Source: CAVQSS01 sp963746605 (GTDB taxonomy: Bacteria; Desulfobacterota; RBG-13-43-22). Taken from it: a stretch of DNA of 64,000 nucleotides. Below, piece by piece: positions 1 to 8,609 of the stretch; the stretch's first letter is position 1; the number at the start of each line of letters is the position of its first letter. Location of the stretch: positions 146,623-210,622 of the forward strand of contig CAVVCH010000002.1 of assembly GCA_963746605.1 (NCBI GenBank), written 5' to 3'. The notes beneath the pieces were generated by a model that saw only the letters and a program-made list of their open reading frames with translations, was not told the DNA's origin and ran no database searches. Made by a program: the position numbers and the translations under genes.

Positions 1-390
1 CCGGGAATACCGAAGCCCTGATCAATCTGGCCCAGGTCCTGGAAAAAGAGGGGGATTATCATCAGGCCGTCTCCTATTATCAACAGGCCATCCGTCTCCA
101 CCCCCAGGCGGTGGCTCCCTCATTTCTGCCTGGCCACCCTGTACGACCGTCACGACATGTTCGACGAGGCCGAAAAGGAATACCTGGAAGTCCTGAAATC
201 CGACCCCCTGCATGTCAAGGGCCTGTACAACCTGGGAAATCTCTATATCCAACTCGGTCAGGGGGGAAAGGCGATCGAGCTGTTTCAGCGATTGCTGCGT
301 CTGGAATCGATGGGCTACGAGGAGGTCGATCGATTCACCGCCCGGCGTTATGAGACCGGGAAGGACGGAATTCGGTTGGCCGAAGCCTGA
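1..390 (+). CDS. TPR-repeat protein, C-terminal part, with one frameshift
   Basis: The 5' end lies outside the window. Two to three 34-residue tetratricopeptide repeats are visible: the first is read in frame 3 (...LINLAQVLEKEGDYHQAVSY...), the following ones in frame 1 (MFDEAEKEYLEVLKSDP, then LYNLGNLYIQLGQGGKAIEL). The repeats stay in perfect 34-residue register only if one base is removed near position 117-120, in the stretch CTCCCTCAT, so the gene carries a one-base insertion there. TPR arrays are protein-binding scaffolds; the partner cannot be told from this fragment. The protein ends about 20 residues after the last repeat. The function of the full protein is unknown. Confidence 0.75.
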
Positions 391-819
391 AACCGGCTAG
401 GCGGCTCATTCCGAGCGTGCCCTCCTAACCATATTAATAAACATCCAGTTGAACTCTCATGGCCTTCACGATCTCCCCCTATCCTCCTTCTCCTTCAAAT
501 CCAATCCTGCTTAGCCCTCCAGGAAAAGATTTTCGAAGAAGAAGTTAAAGGGCGGAGGCTTGCTATTCCGTGAAGGCTTACTCGCCTACTTCTTGATCTT
601 CTTCATGGACTTAGCCGGGAGAGCTCTGGTTCCAGGGTGTCTATCTTCTTGGCCTCCTCCATGAATTCTCTATAGATTACTGGCGTTTGATGCGCATCTT
701 GACACTTGACATTCGAGGGGCGCGATTATATATTATAAATCAGGGAATTAGATATATCTTCGAGAACACCCGAAGAAGGGAAATCCAATATAACCAAAGG
801 GAATGATAGGACAAAGGAA
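391..819. other. Intergenic region, no gene seen
   Basis: No reading frame with coding character was found on either strand. The right half is AT-rich and contains the promoter at 706-734. The left half holds nothing I recognise. Confidence 0.5.
706..734 (+). promoter_or_regulatory. Sigma-70 type promoter upstream of the DUF5329 gene
   Basis: TTGACA at 706-711, a 17-bp spacer, and TATATT at 729-734. Both boxes are at or one base from consensus with ideal spacing, about 85 bp before the start codon at 820. Confidence 0.6.
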
Positions 820-1221
820 ATGCGTTTTTTGAAAAGATTCTCTGTGGCTTACAGTATAAGCATCATCTGCCTGGTGGGGTTCCTAACGGCCTTGCCGTCT
901 TCGGTGAAAGCCGTCCAATTGCCGACCGCGGAACAAATGAAAATCGAACGACTGATCGATGCCGTGCAACACCTGGATGACGCCGCTTTCATTCGGAACG
1001 GTAGCTCCTACAGCGCGGCCACGGCGGTCCGGTTCCTGCGGGGCAAATGGTTGGCGCGAAGAGGGGAAGTGCTTTCGGCCGAGGATTTTATCGACAAAGT
1101 GGCCTCCTGCTCTTCGACGACCGGCCAACCTTATTATATCCGCTTCGGTGATGGGCGCCAACTGCCCAGCGCCCGATTTTTCCGGTCGCAGTTGTCCGGT
1201 TTAGGAAAAGAAAAACCTTAA
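820..1221 (+). CDS. DUF5329 family secreted protein
   Basis: A 133-residue protein with an N-terminal signal peptide: MRFLKRF, a hydrophobic stretch around residues 10-28, and a likely cleavage after SVKA. The mature part matches the DUF5329 pattern, with the conserved stretches FIRNGSSYSAATAVRFLRGK (about residues 47-66), AEDFIDKVASCSSTTGQPY and YIRFGDGR. The family is small, periplasmic and of unknown function. It is a single-gene unit with its own promoter at 706-734. The ATG start follows an AAAGGA box. The assignment rests on my recall of the family pattern. Confidence 0.75.
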   Translation: MRFLKRFSVAYSISIICLVGFLTALPSSVKAVQLPTAEQMKIERLIDAVQHLDDAAFIRNGSSYSAATAVRFLRGKWLARRGEVLSAEDFIDKVASCSSTTGQPYYIRFGDGRQLPSARFFRSQLSGLGKEKP

Positions 1222-1284
1222 CGCCGGGATCTGCTAACGAACGAAGGCAACTGTTATTCCAAGTCTCCTGAAACCAAGAAGACC

Positions 1285-2298
1285 TTAATCTCCTGCCTCA
1301 ATCCTTACGGCGCCTGATCGGGGATCCGGCTTTTTATTTTTGAGGAGTTTTCGTTTCAACACCCGGTGCCAGTCGGTGAAATCCGGTTCCCCCTGATCCT
1401 GTTCCAGGTGGTCGCCCATCATTTTCAGCTTTCCCTCCAGGTCATCCAGGAAATGGACTACCAGGGCTTCCCGCGTCTGGGGCAGGACCGGTGAGCCGAA
1501 TTCCAACTGCCCGTGGTGGGCCAGGATGATGTGTTCCAACTGGGTGAGCAGCCGGGGATCGTCCCAAACGATCGTTCGGGCTGCTTCTCGAACCATCTCC
1601 CAGCCCAGGACAATATGACCAAACAGTTGACCCTCGAAACTATTTTGGGCTGTTAAGCCATCCTCGATCTCTTTAATCTTACCCAGATCATGGAGTATGG
1701 CCCCGGCGAGTAACAGACCCCGGTTCAGATCGGGAAAAATGTCCGCTGTCATCCGGGTCAGACGGGCCACCCGGTGGGTGTGTTCCATTAGACCGCCCCG
1801 GTAGGCGTGGTGGTATTGTTTGGCCGCCGGGCGAATGAGCCAGGCTTCCTTATGGCCTTGCAGCAGGTTCAGGGTGATGGTCTTCAGGTCAGGGGGATCG
1901 ATTTCCGTTTCCACCCAAACCAGGATTTCATTCCAGAGTTCCAGGGGATCGAGCGGTGAGGAGGGGACCAGCAAACCGGGATCGAAATGCGAGGATTCCA
2001 ATTGCTCGGACGGGATCAGGTGGGTGCCCTTGATCCGCTCAATCGTCAACTGGCGTTCGTCCTGATAGGATTCCACTTTTCCGGCCACCCCGGCGAACTG
2101 GCCGGCTTCAAACAAGGGGTCCAACTGTTCGAGGGACTCGCTCCAGATTTTACCTCCCAGACTCCCGGTTCGATCGGCCAGGATGAGGTCCAGATAATCC
2201 TTGCCGCCCCGGGTGCGGCGCCGCTCTTTTTTCTTGATCAAAAAATACTGGTTAACCTTGCTGCCGGGTTTCAGTTCGTTGACAAAGGTATGAGGCAT
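1285..2298 (-). CDS. YhaM-like 3'-5' exoribonuclease (OB fold plus HD domain)
   Basis: 337 residues, the usual length of YhaM/CBF1-type 3'-5' exoribonucleases. Residues 1-90 form an OB-fold nucleic-acid-binding domain (FVNELKPGSKVNQYFLIKKK, DRTGSLGGKIW). An HD metal-dependent phosphohydrolase domain follows, with HTH at about 173-175, HDLGK at about 203-207 and AHHG near 265. The known family acts in RNA turnover; DNA as substrate has also been described for relatives. It lies downstream of cobA-hemD on the same strand, but a 230-bp gap with an inverted repeat separates them, so it is probably a separate unit. No frame defect was seen. Confidence 0.8.
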   Translation of the reverse strand: MPHTFVNELKPGSKVNQYFLIKKKERRRTRGGKDYLDLILADRTGSLGGKIWSESLEQLDPLFEAGQFAGVAGKVESYQDERQLTIERIKGTHLIPSEQLESSHFDPGLLVPSSPLDPLELWNEILVWVETEIDPPDLKTITLNLLQGHKEAWLIRPAAKQYHHAYRGGLMEHTHRVARLTRMTADIFPDLNRGLLLAGAILHDLGKIKEIEDGLTAQNSFEGQLFGHIVLGWEMVREAARTIVWDDPRLLTQLEHIILAHHGQLEFGSPVLPQTREALVVHFLDDLEGKLKMMGDHLEQDQGEPDFTDWHRVLKRKLLKNKKPDPRSGAVRIEAGD

Positions 2299-2425
2299 AG
2301 GTGGGTTCTTACTGGGTAAAATTCGAAACTTTGTGTTTATAAGTAAATTTGCTCCTCAGCAGAATTTGGGGTCGCTGAACCGGTACCTACCAGACTCCAT
2401 TGTCAGTCCCCCAAGAGCGATAGGC

Positions 2426-2507
2426 GTGTACGAGTATGTGTACGAGTACGGCGCCGCCATTCTAATGCCCTACAACAACATCCGCACTCGTACACGTACT
2501 CGTACAC
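2426..2507. repeat. Dispersed long inverted repeat, copy 1
   Basis: Left arm 2426-2447 and right arm 2486-2507 are 22 nt each and complementary except for one G-T position, with a 38-nt loop. Each arm is a tandem of two near-copies of GTGTACGAGTA. The right arm is identical, base for base, to the right arm of the second copy at 40508-40529. It lies between YhaM-like and cobA-hemD genes, in non-coding DNA. Confidence 0.85.
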
Positions 2508-2530
2508 ACGAATCTCCCCCGTATTTTCGG

Positions 2531-4051
2531 TCAGGGGTTCTGATAATAATTCCGAATGGCTTCCACCAGGTCCGGAATGGTAAACGACTCGGGAATGATG
2601 TGAACCGTTAGCCCGTTATCCCGGGCCGTCTGAGCGGTGATCGGACCGATACAGGCAATGGGGACGTTCGTCAGCCGGGATAGGATGTCCTGCCGGTCAA
2701 AAAGGCGCAAAAAATTAAGGACTGTCGAGGAACTGGTGAATGTCAGGCAATGGATGGTTCCGTCCTGGAGTTGCTGCAGGAGGGGAGTCTTTTCCGAATC
2801 GTCGGGGAGAGTTTGATAGGCGGCCGCCACCACCACTTGGGCGCCCATTTCCCGCAACCCTTCGGGCAAGATTTCCCGGGCCTGCTCGGCCCTGGGGATT
2901 AAGACTTTTTTCCCGGCCATCCCCATCGGGGCCAGGGCTTCCAGGATATACTCGGCCTGGAAGCGATCCGGCACCAAGTCGGCTTTCAGCTTCCATTCCC
3001 TGAGGGCCTCAGCGGTAGCAGGACCGATGGCCCCGATTTGAAGGCCTTTAAGTTCCCGAGGGTCAAACCCCTGGGTCGCCAGCCGATCGAAAAAAGCCCC
3101 CACACCGTTTGGGCTGGTAAAAAGGACCCAGTCGAAAGAAGCCAGGGAATTGATGGCTTGGTCCAGATCCTTCCAACTGGAAGGGGGGGCCAGACGGATA
3201 GTCGGAAACTCGAGGCAAAGGGCCCCCAGGTTTTCCAATCGGGCCACCAGATCACTGGCCTGTTCCCGGGTCCGGGTCACGACGATCTGTTTTCCAAACA
3301 GAGGGCGTCGCTCAAACCAGGACAACTGCTCCCTCAATTCGACCACCGGCCCCACCACCAGGATGGCCGGCGGTCCCAGACCGGCGGCCTCGGCCCGTTG
3401 AACGATATCCGCCAGGCTGCCGGTTACGGTGACCTGTTGGGGGGTGGTTCCCCAACGAATCAAAGCGGCCGGGGTGTGGGAAGGTCTCCCGTTTTGGATC
3501 AACCGGGTTACGATCCGGGGAAGATTTTTATACCCCATCAGAAAAACGAGGGTTTCAACGCCGGTGGCCAGTTTTTCCCAGTCCAAGCCGGTTTGGTCTT
3601 TATGGGGATCTTCATGGCCGGTAATGAAGGCCACACTGGAATTGTAACGTCGGTGGGTCAGGGGGATGCCGGCATAGGCCGGAACGGCAATGGCCGAGGT
3701 GATTCCCGGAACTACTTCAAAAGGAATCCCGGCCTTAACCAGTTCTTCGGCTTCTTCGCCCCCCCGCCCGAAGATGAAGGGATCGCCCCCTTTAAGCCGG
3801 ACCACGTTTTTTCCAGCCCGGGCCCGGTCAATGATGAGTTGGTTGATTTCCCCCTGAGGAAGGGTATGGTCTCCGCCCTTTTTCCCGACATAGATGGTTT
3901 CAGCCGCCGGGGAGATGAATTTCAGCAGGGAAGGGTGAGCTAGAAAATCATAAATGACTACTTCCGCTTCACCCAATAAACGGCGCCCTTTGAGAGTCAA
4001 CAATTCCGGATCACCGGGGCCCGCCCCCACCAAATAGACCTTACCCCTCAT
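2531..4051 (-). CDS. cobA-hemD: Fused uroporphyrinogen-III C-methyltransferase / uroporphyrinogen-III synthase
   Basis: About 506 residues in two domains. The N-terminal half (to about residue 250) is an SAM-dependent uroporphyrinogen-III methyltransferase: GAGPGDPELLTLKG near the start, GGDPFIFGRGGEE, and PGITSAIAVPAYAGIPLTHR. It makes precorrin-2 for siroheme, cobalamin or heme d1/alternative heme. The C-terminal half is HemD, which cyclises hydroxymethylbilane (QIVVTRTREQASDLVARLE, FTSPNGVGAFF, CIGPITAQTARDNGL). The fusion is common in Deltaproteobacteria and Firmicutes. An ATG at 4051 is preferred, with a GTG one codon upstream at 4054 also possible; either overlaps the end of hemC by about 11-14 bp, implying translational coupling. 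HemC product feeds HemD directly. Confidence 0.93.
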   Translation of the reverse strand: MRGKVYLVGAGPGDPELLTLKGRRLLGEAEVVIYDFLAHPSLLKFISPAAETIYVGKKGGDHTLPQGEINQLIIDRARAGKNVVRLKGGDPFIFGRGGEEAEELVKAGIPFEVVPGITSAIAVPAYAGIPLTHRRYNSSVAFITGHEDPHKDQTGLDWEKLATGVETLVFLMGYKNLPRIVTRLIQNGRPSHTPAALIRWGTTPQQVTVTGSLADIVQRAEAAGLGPPAILVVGPVVELREQLSWFERRPLFGKQIVVTRTREQASDLVARLENLGALCLEFPTIRLAPPSSWKDLDQAINSLASFDWVLFTSPNGVGAFFDRLATQGFDPRELKGLQIGAIGPATAEALREWKLKADLVPDRFQAEYILEALAPMGMAGKKVLIPRAEQAREILPEGLREMGAQVVVAAAYQTLPDDSEKTPLLQQLQDGTIHCLTFTSSSTVLNFLRLFDRQDILSRLTNVPIACIGPITAQTARDNGLTVHIIPESFTIPDLVEAIRNYYQNP

Positions 4052-4988
4052 CACGATTTCTCCCGTAAACTTGATCGAGAACCTCCCGGCCGCCTAACCC
4101 CAGCAGATGCTCGGCTAAGGCCAGGCCCAGGCCTTCGGGGTCATGGATCGGGCCTTCCCGGTGATCCTTATAAATAATTTTTCCTTCCAGATCGGCGATT
4201 AAACCCGCCAACACCAGGCGCTCGCCTTGAACTCGGGCATGACCGGCCAGCGGGACCTGACACCCTCCCTCCAATCGATAGAGAAAGGCACGCTCGGCCC
4301 GGGTGCACAACGCGGATTCTTCATCATGCAGAAAGGTGATCCACTCTTGCAGAGGAAAATCATCGGCTCGAACTTCAATGGCCAAGGCCCCTTGACCGAC
4401 CGCCGGCAAACAGAGCTCGGGTTCCAGGTATTGACTGATCAAATGGCTCCATCCCAGGCGATGGAGTCCGGCCGCGGCCAGGACAATCCCGGCCAATCCC
4501 AGAGTTTCCATCTTTCGAATCCGAGTATCCAGATTGCCCCTTAAGGGAATAATTTCCAGGTCCGGTCGATAGGCCAAGAGCTGGGCCTTGCGGCGCAGAC
4601 TGCCGGTGCCGATTTTGGCCTCGGCCGGAACCTGGGACAGAGTAATTTTTATCGGTGAGAGAAAAGCGTCCCGGGGGTCTTCCCGGACCGGAACGACCCC
4701 GATCCTCAGCCCTTCCGGTAGCTCTCCGGGCATATCCTTCATGCTGTGGACGGCCAAGTCGACCTTTTGGGTCAACAGGGCCTCCTCAATCTCTTTGACG
4801 AAGAGTCCCTTTCCCCCCACCTGGGCCAAAGGGACCTCCAAGATCTTATCCCCCGTTGTTTTGATCGGGATTAAATCGACCCGCAGCTCCGGATGGTGCT
4901 GCTCCAAAAGATCCTTGACCCAATTGGCCTGGTACAAAGCCAAAGGGCTTCCTCTGGTTCCCAGGCGAATGACCACCTGCTTATTCAC
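4041..4988 (-). CDS. hemC: Hydroxymethylbilane synthase (porphobilinogen deaminase)
   Basis: The GTG at 4988 gives 315 residues, the normal HemC length, beginning VNKQVVIRLGTRGSPLALYQ. A longer reading frame from 5069 adds an unconserved leader that overlaps the upstream zinc-ribbon gene and was not chosen. Family hallmarks are VHSMKDMPGELP, the arginine-rich GTGSLRRKAQLL, and the cysteine that carries the dipyrromethane cofactor in LEGGCQVPLAGHA. It polymerises four porphobilinogens to hydroxymethylbilane in the cytoplasm. It is followed with overlap by cobA-hemD, so the two steps to uroporphyrinogen III and precorrin-2 are co-encoded. Confidence 0.93.
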   Translation of the reverse strand: MNKQVVIRLGTRGSPLALYQANWVKDLLEQHHPELRVDLIPIKTTGDKILEVPLAQVGGKGLFVKEIEEALLTQKVDLAVHSMKDMPGELPEGLRIGVVPVREDPRDAFLSPIKITLSQVPAEAKIGTGSLRRKAQLLAYRPDLEIIPLRGNLDTRIRKMETLGLAGIVLAAAGLHRLGWSHLISQYLEPELCLPAVGQGALAIEVRADDFPLQEWITFLHDEESALCTRAERAFLYRLEGGCQVPLAGHARVQGERLVLAGLIADLEGKIIYKDHREGPIHDPEGLGLALAEHLLGLGGREVLDQVYGRNRDEG

Positions 4989-5050
4989 GTCTCGTTTCCA
5001 GACCGGAGGAGGGAGAGATAGGTGGGGGCAGATCGGCCATCTCAGGAGAA

Positions 5051-5269
5051 TTAGTGGCAGCTTGAGCAATTATGGGAGGCGCAACTGCCGCAACTGGAGG
5101 ATGACCCGGACCCCACAAATCGTTCCGAACCTTTAAAGGCAAAAGTGGACATTTTACGTTCCAGATTTTCCTTCTGGCATTTCGGGCAGCAGATTTTTTC
5201 GGAGGACCGAAATACCAGGGCCTCAAAATCGTTTCCGCAATCCAAACAATTGTATTCATAAATAGGCAT
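5051..5269 (-). CDS. FmdB-type zinc-ribbon protein
   Basis: A 72-residue FmdB family protein: MPIYEYNCLDCGNDFEALV at the N-terminus, then CCPKCQ, giving a CxxC/CxxC zinc ribbon over residues 9-37. The C-terminus is a Cys/Ser-rich tail (GSSSSCGSCASHNCSSC) typical of the family. FmdB proteins are putative regulatory or metal-binding proteins without a settled function. It sits just upstream of hemC on the same strand, 62 bp before the GTG start, and may be the first gene of the heme/siroheme operon. Confidence 0.85.
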   Translation of the reverse strand: MPIYEYNCLDCGNDFEALVFRSSEKICCPKCQKENLERKMSTFAFKGSERFVGSGSSSSCGSCASHNCSSCH

Positions 5270-5430
5270 ACATACTCCTTCCCAACCATCTAGGGCGGGA
5301 AATAAATTTACGTTTTTTGTATTCTAATCATCCAGCGTCGATTAGGCAAGTTCGGCCAAGCACCGGTTTCGGATCTAAAGGTCCCGGCGGTTCATTGGTT
5401 GGCTCCGATCCTGGGTCGTTCCGGAAAAGG

Positions 5431-6384
5431 TCAAGGGACCCAGTTTTCCATCAAAGCCGCCGCCAACAGGGGGATCATCAATTCGTGATGCCCGACCAGG
5501 TAAAACCCCTGTCCCCCCTCCAAGGTCGGTCTCCGAACCACGTTGGTAGCCGGACGATAATGGCGGGCAAAATCAAAATTGACCGTAGTCAGGTTTTTTA
5601 AAGGCCATCCCAGGTTACGGACCAAAGTCACCGCCTTGAGAAAGACTTCCGGAAGAATGACGGCTGAACCGATATTAATGAATACGCCTCCCTCCAGGGT
5701 TCGGACCACGGAACAAAAGGTTTGAAAATCCCGGTAAGAGGCCAGGCCGGTCGCCTCCGGATCCATCGAGGGGTGGAGGTGGATAATATCGGTGCCGATG
5801 GCTACATGGACGGTCAGCGGTATCCTTTTTCGAGTGGCCGTAGCCAGCAGACTGCTTTGAAGATGGGGGTGGGAGGAATCGAGCAGGGCTTTACCCACCG
5901 CTTCACCCAGTCCCTTCCCATCAGCGGCGCCCCGAGAAATGGCCTGGTTTAAAAAAAGGGCCGTTTCCTTCGCCATGCCGAAGGTCCCTCGACCCAATTC
6001 CTGGTCTACATCTTCCGAAGTCTGGCCGACCATGGCCAGTTCACTGTCGTGGATTACCCCGGCCCCGTTCAGGGCTAAGGCGGAAACGAATCCCTCCTCC
6101 ATCAACCCGATCAGAATGGGATTTAACCCCACTTTGATCACATGGGCGCCCATGGCCCAAAAAATAGTCTTTTTGTTTTTTTTGGCCTGGGCAATGGCCC
6201 GAACCACGGAGCGAAAATCCTGGCCGGCCAGGATGTGGGGCAGGGAATCCAGAAAAGACTGGAAGGAGGCCCCGGAATGCCAGGGGCGGGCGAAGTCGGC
6301 CAATTTTACCTTGCTGGAGCGCTTCTTCAGCGAATAGGTCTTCAATCGCTTCAGGGAGAGGTTGGGGTAGGGATGTTTTTCCAT
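5431..6384 (-). CDS. Conserved protein, possibly of the deoxyhypusine-synthase-like fold
   Basis: 317 residues. Recognisable conserved blocks are FWAMGAHVIKVGLNPILIGLM, LALNGAGVIHDSELAMVGQT, RGTFGMAKETALFLNQAI, HVAIGTDIIHLHP and GGVFINIGSAVILPEVFLK. The glycine-rich pattern suggests a Rossmann-like nucleotide-binding fold, and I recall similar proteins being grouped with deoxyhypusine-synthase-like folds. The lysine-containing active-site block of true deoxyhypusine synthase is not apparent, and bacteria lack eIF5A. The start lies 9 bp after the end of gmhA on the same strand, so it is almost certainly co-transcribed with it, suggesting a link to sugar-phosphate or envelope metabolism. Function is not known. 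Confidence 0.6.
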   Translation of the reverse strand: MEKHPYPNLSLKRLKTYSLKKRSSKVKLADFARPWHSGASFQSFLDSLPHILAGQDFRSVVRAIAQAKKNKKTIFWAMGAHVIKVGLNPILIGLMEEGFVSALALNGAGVIHDSELAMVGQTSEDVDQELGRGTFGMAKETALFLNQAISRGAADGKGLGEAVGKALLDSSHPHLQSSLLATATRKRIPLTVHVAIGTDIIHLHPSMDPEATGLASYRDFQTFCSVVRTLEGGVFINIGSAVILPEVFLKAVTLVRNLGWPLKNLTTVNFDFARHYRPATNVVRRPTLEGGQGFYLVGHHELMIPLLAAALMENWVP

Positions 6385-6393
6385 CTCGGGGCC

Positions 6394-6972
6394 TTATAAT
6401 TTTCCGGGGAATAGCTTCGATTCGACTATCTGGCAGAGCAGGTGCCCGATGACAATATGGGTTTCCTGGATGAGGGGGGTTTCGGCGGAAGGAACGATCA
6501 GCGCCTGATCGGACCACTGGACCATCTGCCCCCCGTCCTGACCGGTGAGGGCCAGGGTTTGAATCCCTTTCTCTTGCGCCGCCTGAAGCCCCCGCAGAAT
6601 ATTCGGGGAGTTGCCGCTGGTGCTGATCGCTATCAGGATATCTCCGGGAAGACCCAGGGCCCGGATTTGCTTCTCGAAGATACGATCAAAGCCGAAGTCA
6701 TTCCCGATACTGGTGATAACGGAAGTATCGGTACTCAAGGCCAAGGCGGGCAAAGGGGATCGGTCGATGAGAAAACGGTTTACGAACTCCGCGGCTATAT
6801 GCTGGGCATCGGCAGCGCTGCCCCCGTTGCCCATCAAAAGGAGCTTGTTTCCCCGCTGAAACGCCTGGCTGATCAGTCCGGCGCACCGGATCAGCTCCTC
6901 CCCCCGGGATTCAAAGAAAAGCGTTTGCAGACGATGAAGGGCTTCCAGATGTTGTTGAATAGTCTTTTGCAT
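6394..6972 (-). CDS. gmhA: Phosphoheptose isomerase (SIS domain)
   Basis: 192 residues, the standard GmhA length. The SIS-fold sugar-phosphate loop is seen in GNGGSAADAQHIAAEFVNRF (about residues 49-68), followed by ALSTDTSVITSIGNDFGFDRIFEKQI, the STSGNSPN loop and the C-terminal ETHIVIGHLLCQ. GmhA converts sedoheptulose 7-phosphate to glycero-manno-heptose 7-phosphate, the first step to the ADP-heptose of LPS inner core, so a Gram-negative envelope is implied. The related DiaA family has a similar sequence, but the FVNRF and DFGF features favour GmhA. The rest of the heptose pathway is not in the window. Confidence 0.88.
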   Translation of the reverse strand: MQKTIQQHLEALHRLQTLFFESRGEELIRCAGLISQAFQRGNKLLLMGNGGSAADAQHIAAEFVNRFLIDRSPLPALALSTDTSVITSIGNDFGFDRIFEKQIRALGLPGDILIAISTSGNSPNILRGLQAAQEKGIQTLALTGQDGGQMVQWSDQALIVPSAETPLIQETHIVIGHLLCQIVESKLFPGKL

Positions 6973-6992
6973 GCTATGGATTGACTTATTTT

Positions 6993-8609
6993 TTATCCTA
7001 TTAAGCCGTTCCTGTCAACCTCTTCTCCCGGAAAGGCCCCGGCCGAAGCGAGGAGTTTTTGCCGGGCCTCTTCAGATCCCGGATCAAAGGACAAAGCTTT
7101 TTCCCACCAGTGGCGGGCTTGTTCTATTTGATCTAATTTTTCCAGCGTTAAACCCAGAAAAAAACAGAGCGGACCGGTTCGTTCCCCCCATTCCCAGGCA
7201 GTTTCCAGTTCTTTTTGGGCGCCATCGTACTGGCGGTTCTGATAGAGAGCCCGTCCCAGCCAGAACCTAAAATGGGGGTTGCCTTTTTCCAGTTCCACGC
7301 TATACCGGCAAAAGGATAAGGCGATGGACAAGTTGGATTCTCGGACCAGATTGAGCGCTCCTAATTGGTGCAAAGAATAGGCATCGCGGGGATTTACCCT
7401 GACCGCGGACTTAAAGGCGGAAAGGGCCTTATCCCAGTCGCCTTTTTTTACCCAGCACTCCCCGAGGTAGCGATGAATGAAGGCTTTATCAGGGTGAAGG
7501 CGGCCGGCTTGAAGAAAACAGGGGAGGGCCTGATCCAAAAGACCGGCATCCCGGTACAGTTTGCCCAATTGATAATGGGCCCCAAAATGAAGGGGATTGA
7601 GTTCTCCGGCCTTTTTCAGGGATTGCCGGGCCAACGAAGGATCCTGACGCCGGATATGAATCAGGCCCAGGTTATAATGCCCCATGAAGTCCTGAGGATC
7701 GTTCCGCAGGACTGTTTCGAATTCCCTGATAGCCGAATCCAGATCGCCTAGATCTCCGAAGCAGACACCGAGGCTGTTTCGAAGCGTATTGTTTTCCGGA
7801 TTCACGCCAAGTCCTTTCTGGTATTCTCTCTGAGCAGCAACAATTTTTCCTTGATCGAAGAGCTTATCCCCGCTGATATTCAAGCTGGTGTCGTCGAAGA
7901 CCGCCAGGCGACCGGGCCCCAACAACTGGGCATGATCTAAGGCCTTAAGGGCATTATCCAGAATATCCGTTTTCTTATAATCGGTCTGGGGAAAACAGGC
8001 CGCTCCAATAGTCAGATTTAGATGAAATCTTTCCCGGGCCTCTTCCTGAACAGACTGGAGTCGGGGTAGGGCGGAAGGGAGAGGCTCCAGAGGTTGCACC
8101 AGGATGAAGGTGTCCGGACTGTAGCGGGCCAGAAGCTCCGGGGCCGGACTTTGGGCCTGGATGAGCTCCGTCAGTTGTTGAAAGAGTAACTGGCGTTCCA
8201 TCCGTCCCAAAAGGTCCCCCTTGAATTCCCACTCCTGCACTTGCAGCAGGGCCATCCAGAAGTGACTCCAGGTTGAATGGCCCTGGTGAAAAGAACGCAA
8301 TAAGTCAGGGAGCGTCAACAGCCCGTCCCCAAGGGGAATAGAATGATCTCGGTTTTCAGGCTCCGCAGCCGGGTCATCTCCATCCAGGGCGGGAATTTCA
8401 TCCAAACGAGCCAATCGGTCGCCGACCGCTACTTTTTTCAGGGGGTCCCTGATCCAGCAAATTTCGGCCAGGGAGGTTTCCGGATAGGCTTCATTGAGCG
8501 ATACGATGGCCTTGAAGGCCTCGATTCCCTGATCCCTTTCCAGGACTCCAAAAAACAAAGGGGCCTGAACCTGGTGATAAGCGCCTAAATTAATCTTAAT
8601 CCGGTTCAT
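6993..8609 (-). CDS. TPR protein with N-terminal degenerate GGDEF-like domain
   Basis: About 538 residues from the ATG at 8609 (MNRIKINLGAYHQ); an alternative start at 8681 would overlap the upstream gene by 86 bp. The first ~260 residues keep the C-terminal hallmarks of a GGDEF fold (LTIGAACFPQTDYKKTDILDNALKALDHAQLLGPGRLAVFDD), but the signature motif is YSPDTF in place of GGDEF, so it cannot be an active cyclase. From about residue 265 eight or so TPR units follow (for example YNLGLIHIRRQDPSLARQSL, AHYQLGKLYRDAGLLDQALP). It overlaps the upstream degenerate-GGDEF gene by 14 bp. A scaffold or sensor role is inferred. Confidence 0.7.
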   Translation of the reverse strand: MNRIKINLGAYHQVQAPLFFGVLERDQGIEAFKAIVSLNEAYPETSLAEICWIRDPLKKVAVGDRLARLDEIPALDGDDPAAEPENRDHSIPLGDGLLTLPDLLRSFHQGHSTWSHFWMALLQVQEWEFKGDLLGRMERQLLFQQLTELIQAQSPAPELLARYSPDTFILVQPLEPLPSALPRLQSVQEEARERFHLNLTIGAACFPQTDYKKTDILDNALKALDHAQLLGPGRLAVFDDTSLNISGDKLFDQGKIVAAQREYQKGLGVNPENNTLRNSLGVCFGDLGDLDSAIREFETVLRNDPQDFMGHYNLGLIHIRRQDPSLARQSLKKAGELNPLHFGAHYQLGKLYRDAGLLDQALPCFLQAGRLHPDKAFIHRYLGECWVKKGDWDKALSAFKSAVRVNPRDAYSLHQLGALNLVRESNLSIALSFCRYSVELEKGNPHFRFWLGRALYQNRQYDGAQKELETAWEWGERTGPLCFFLGLTLEKLDQIEQARHWWEKALSFDPGSEEARQKLLASAGAFPGEEVDRNGLIG

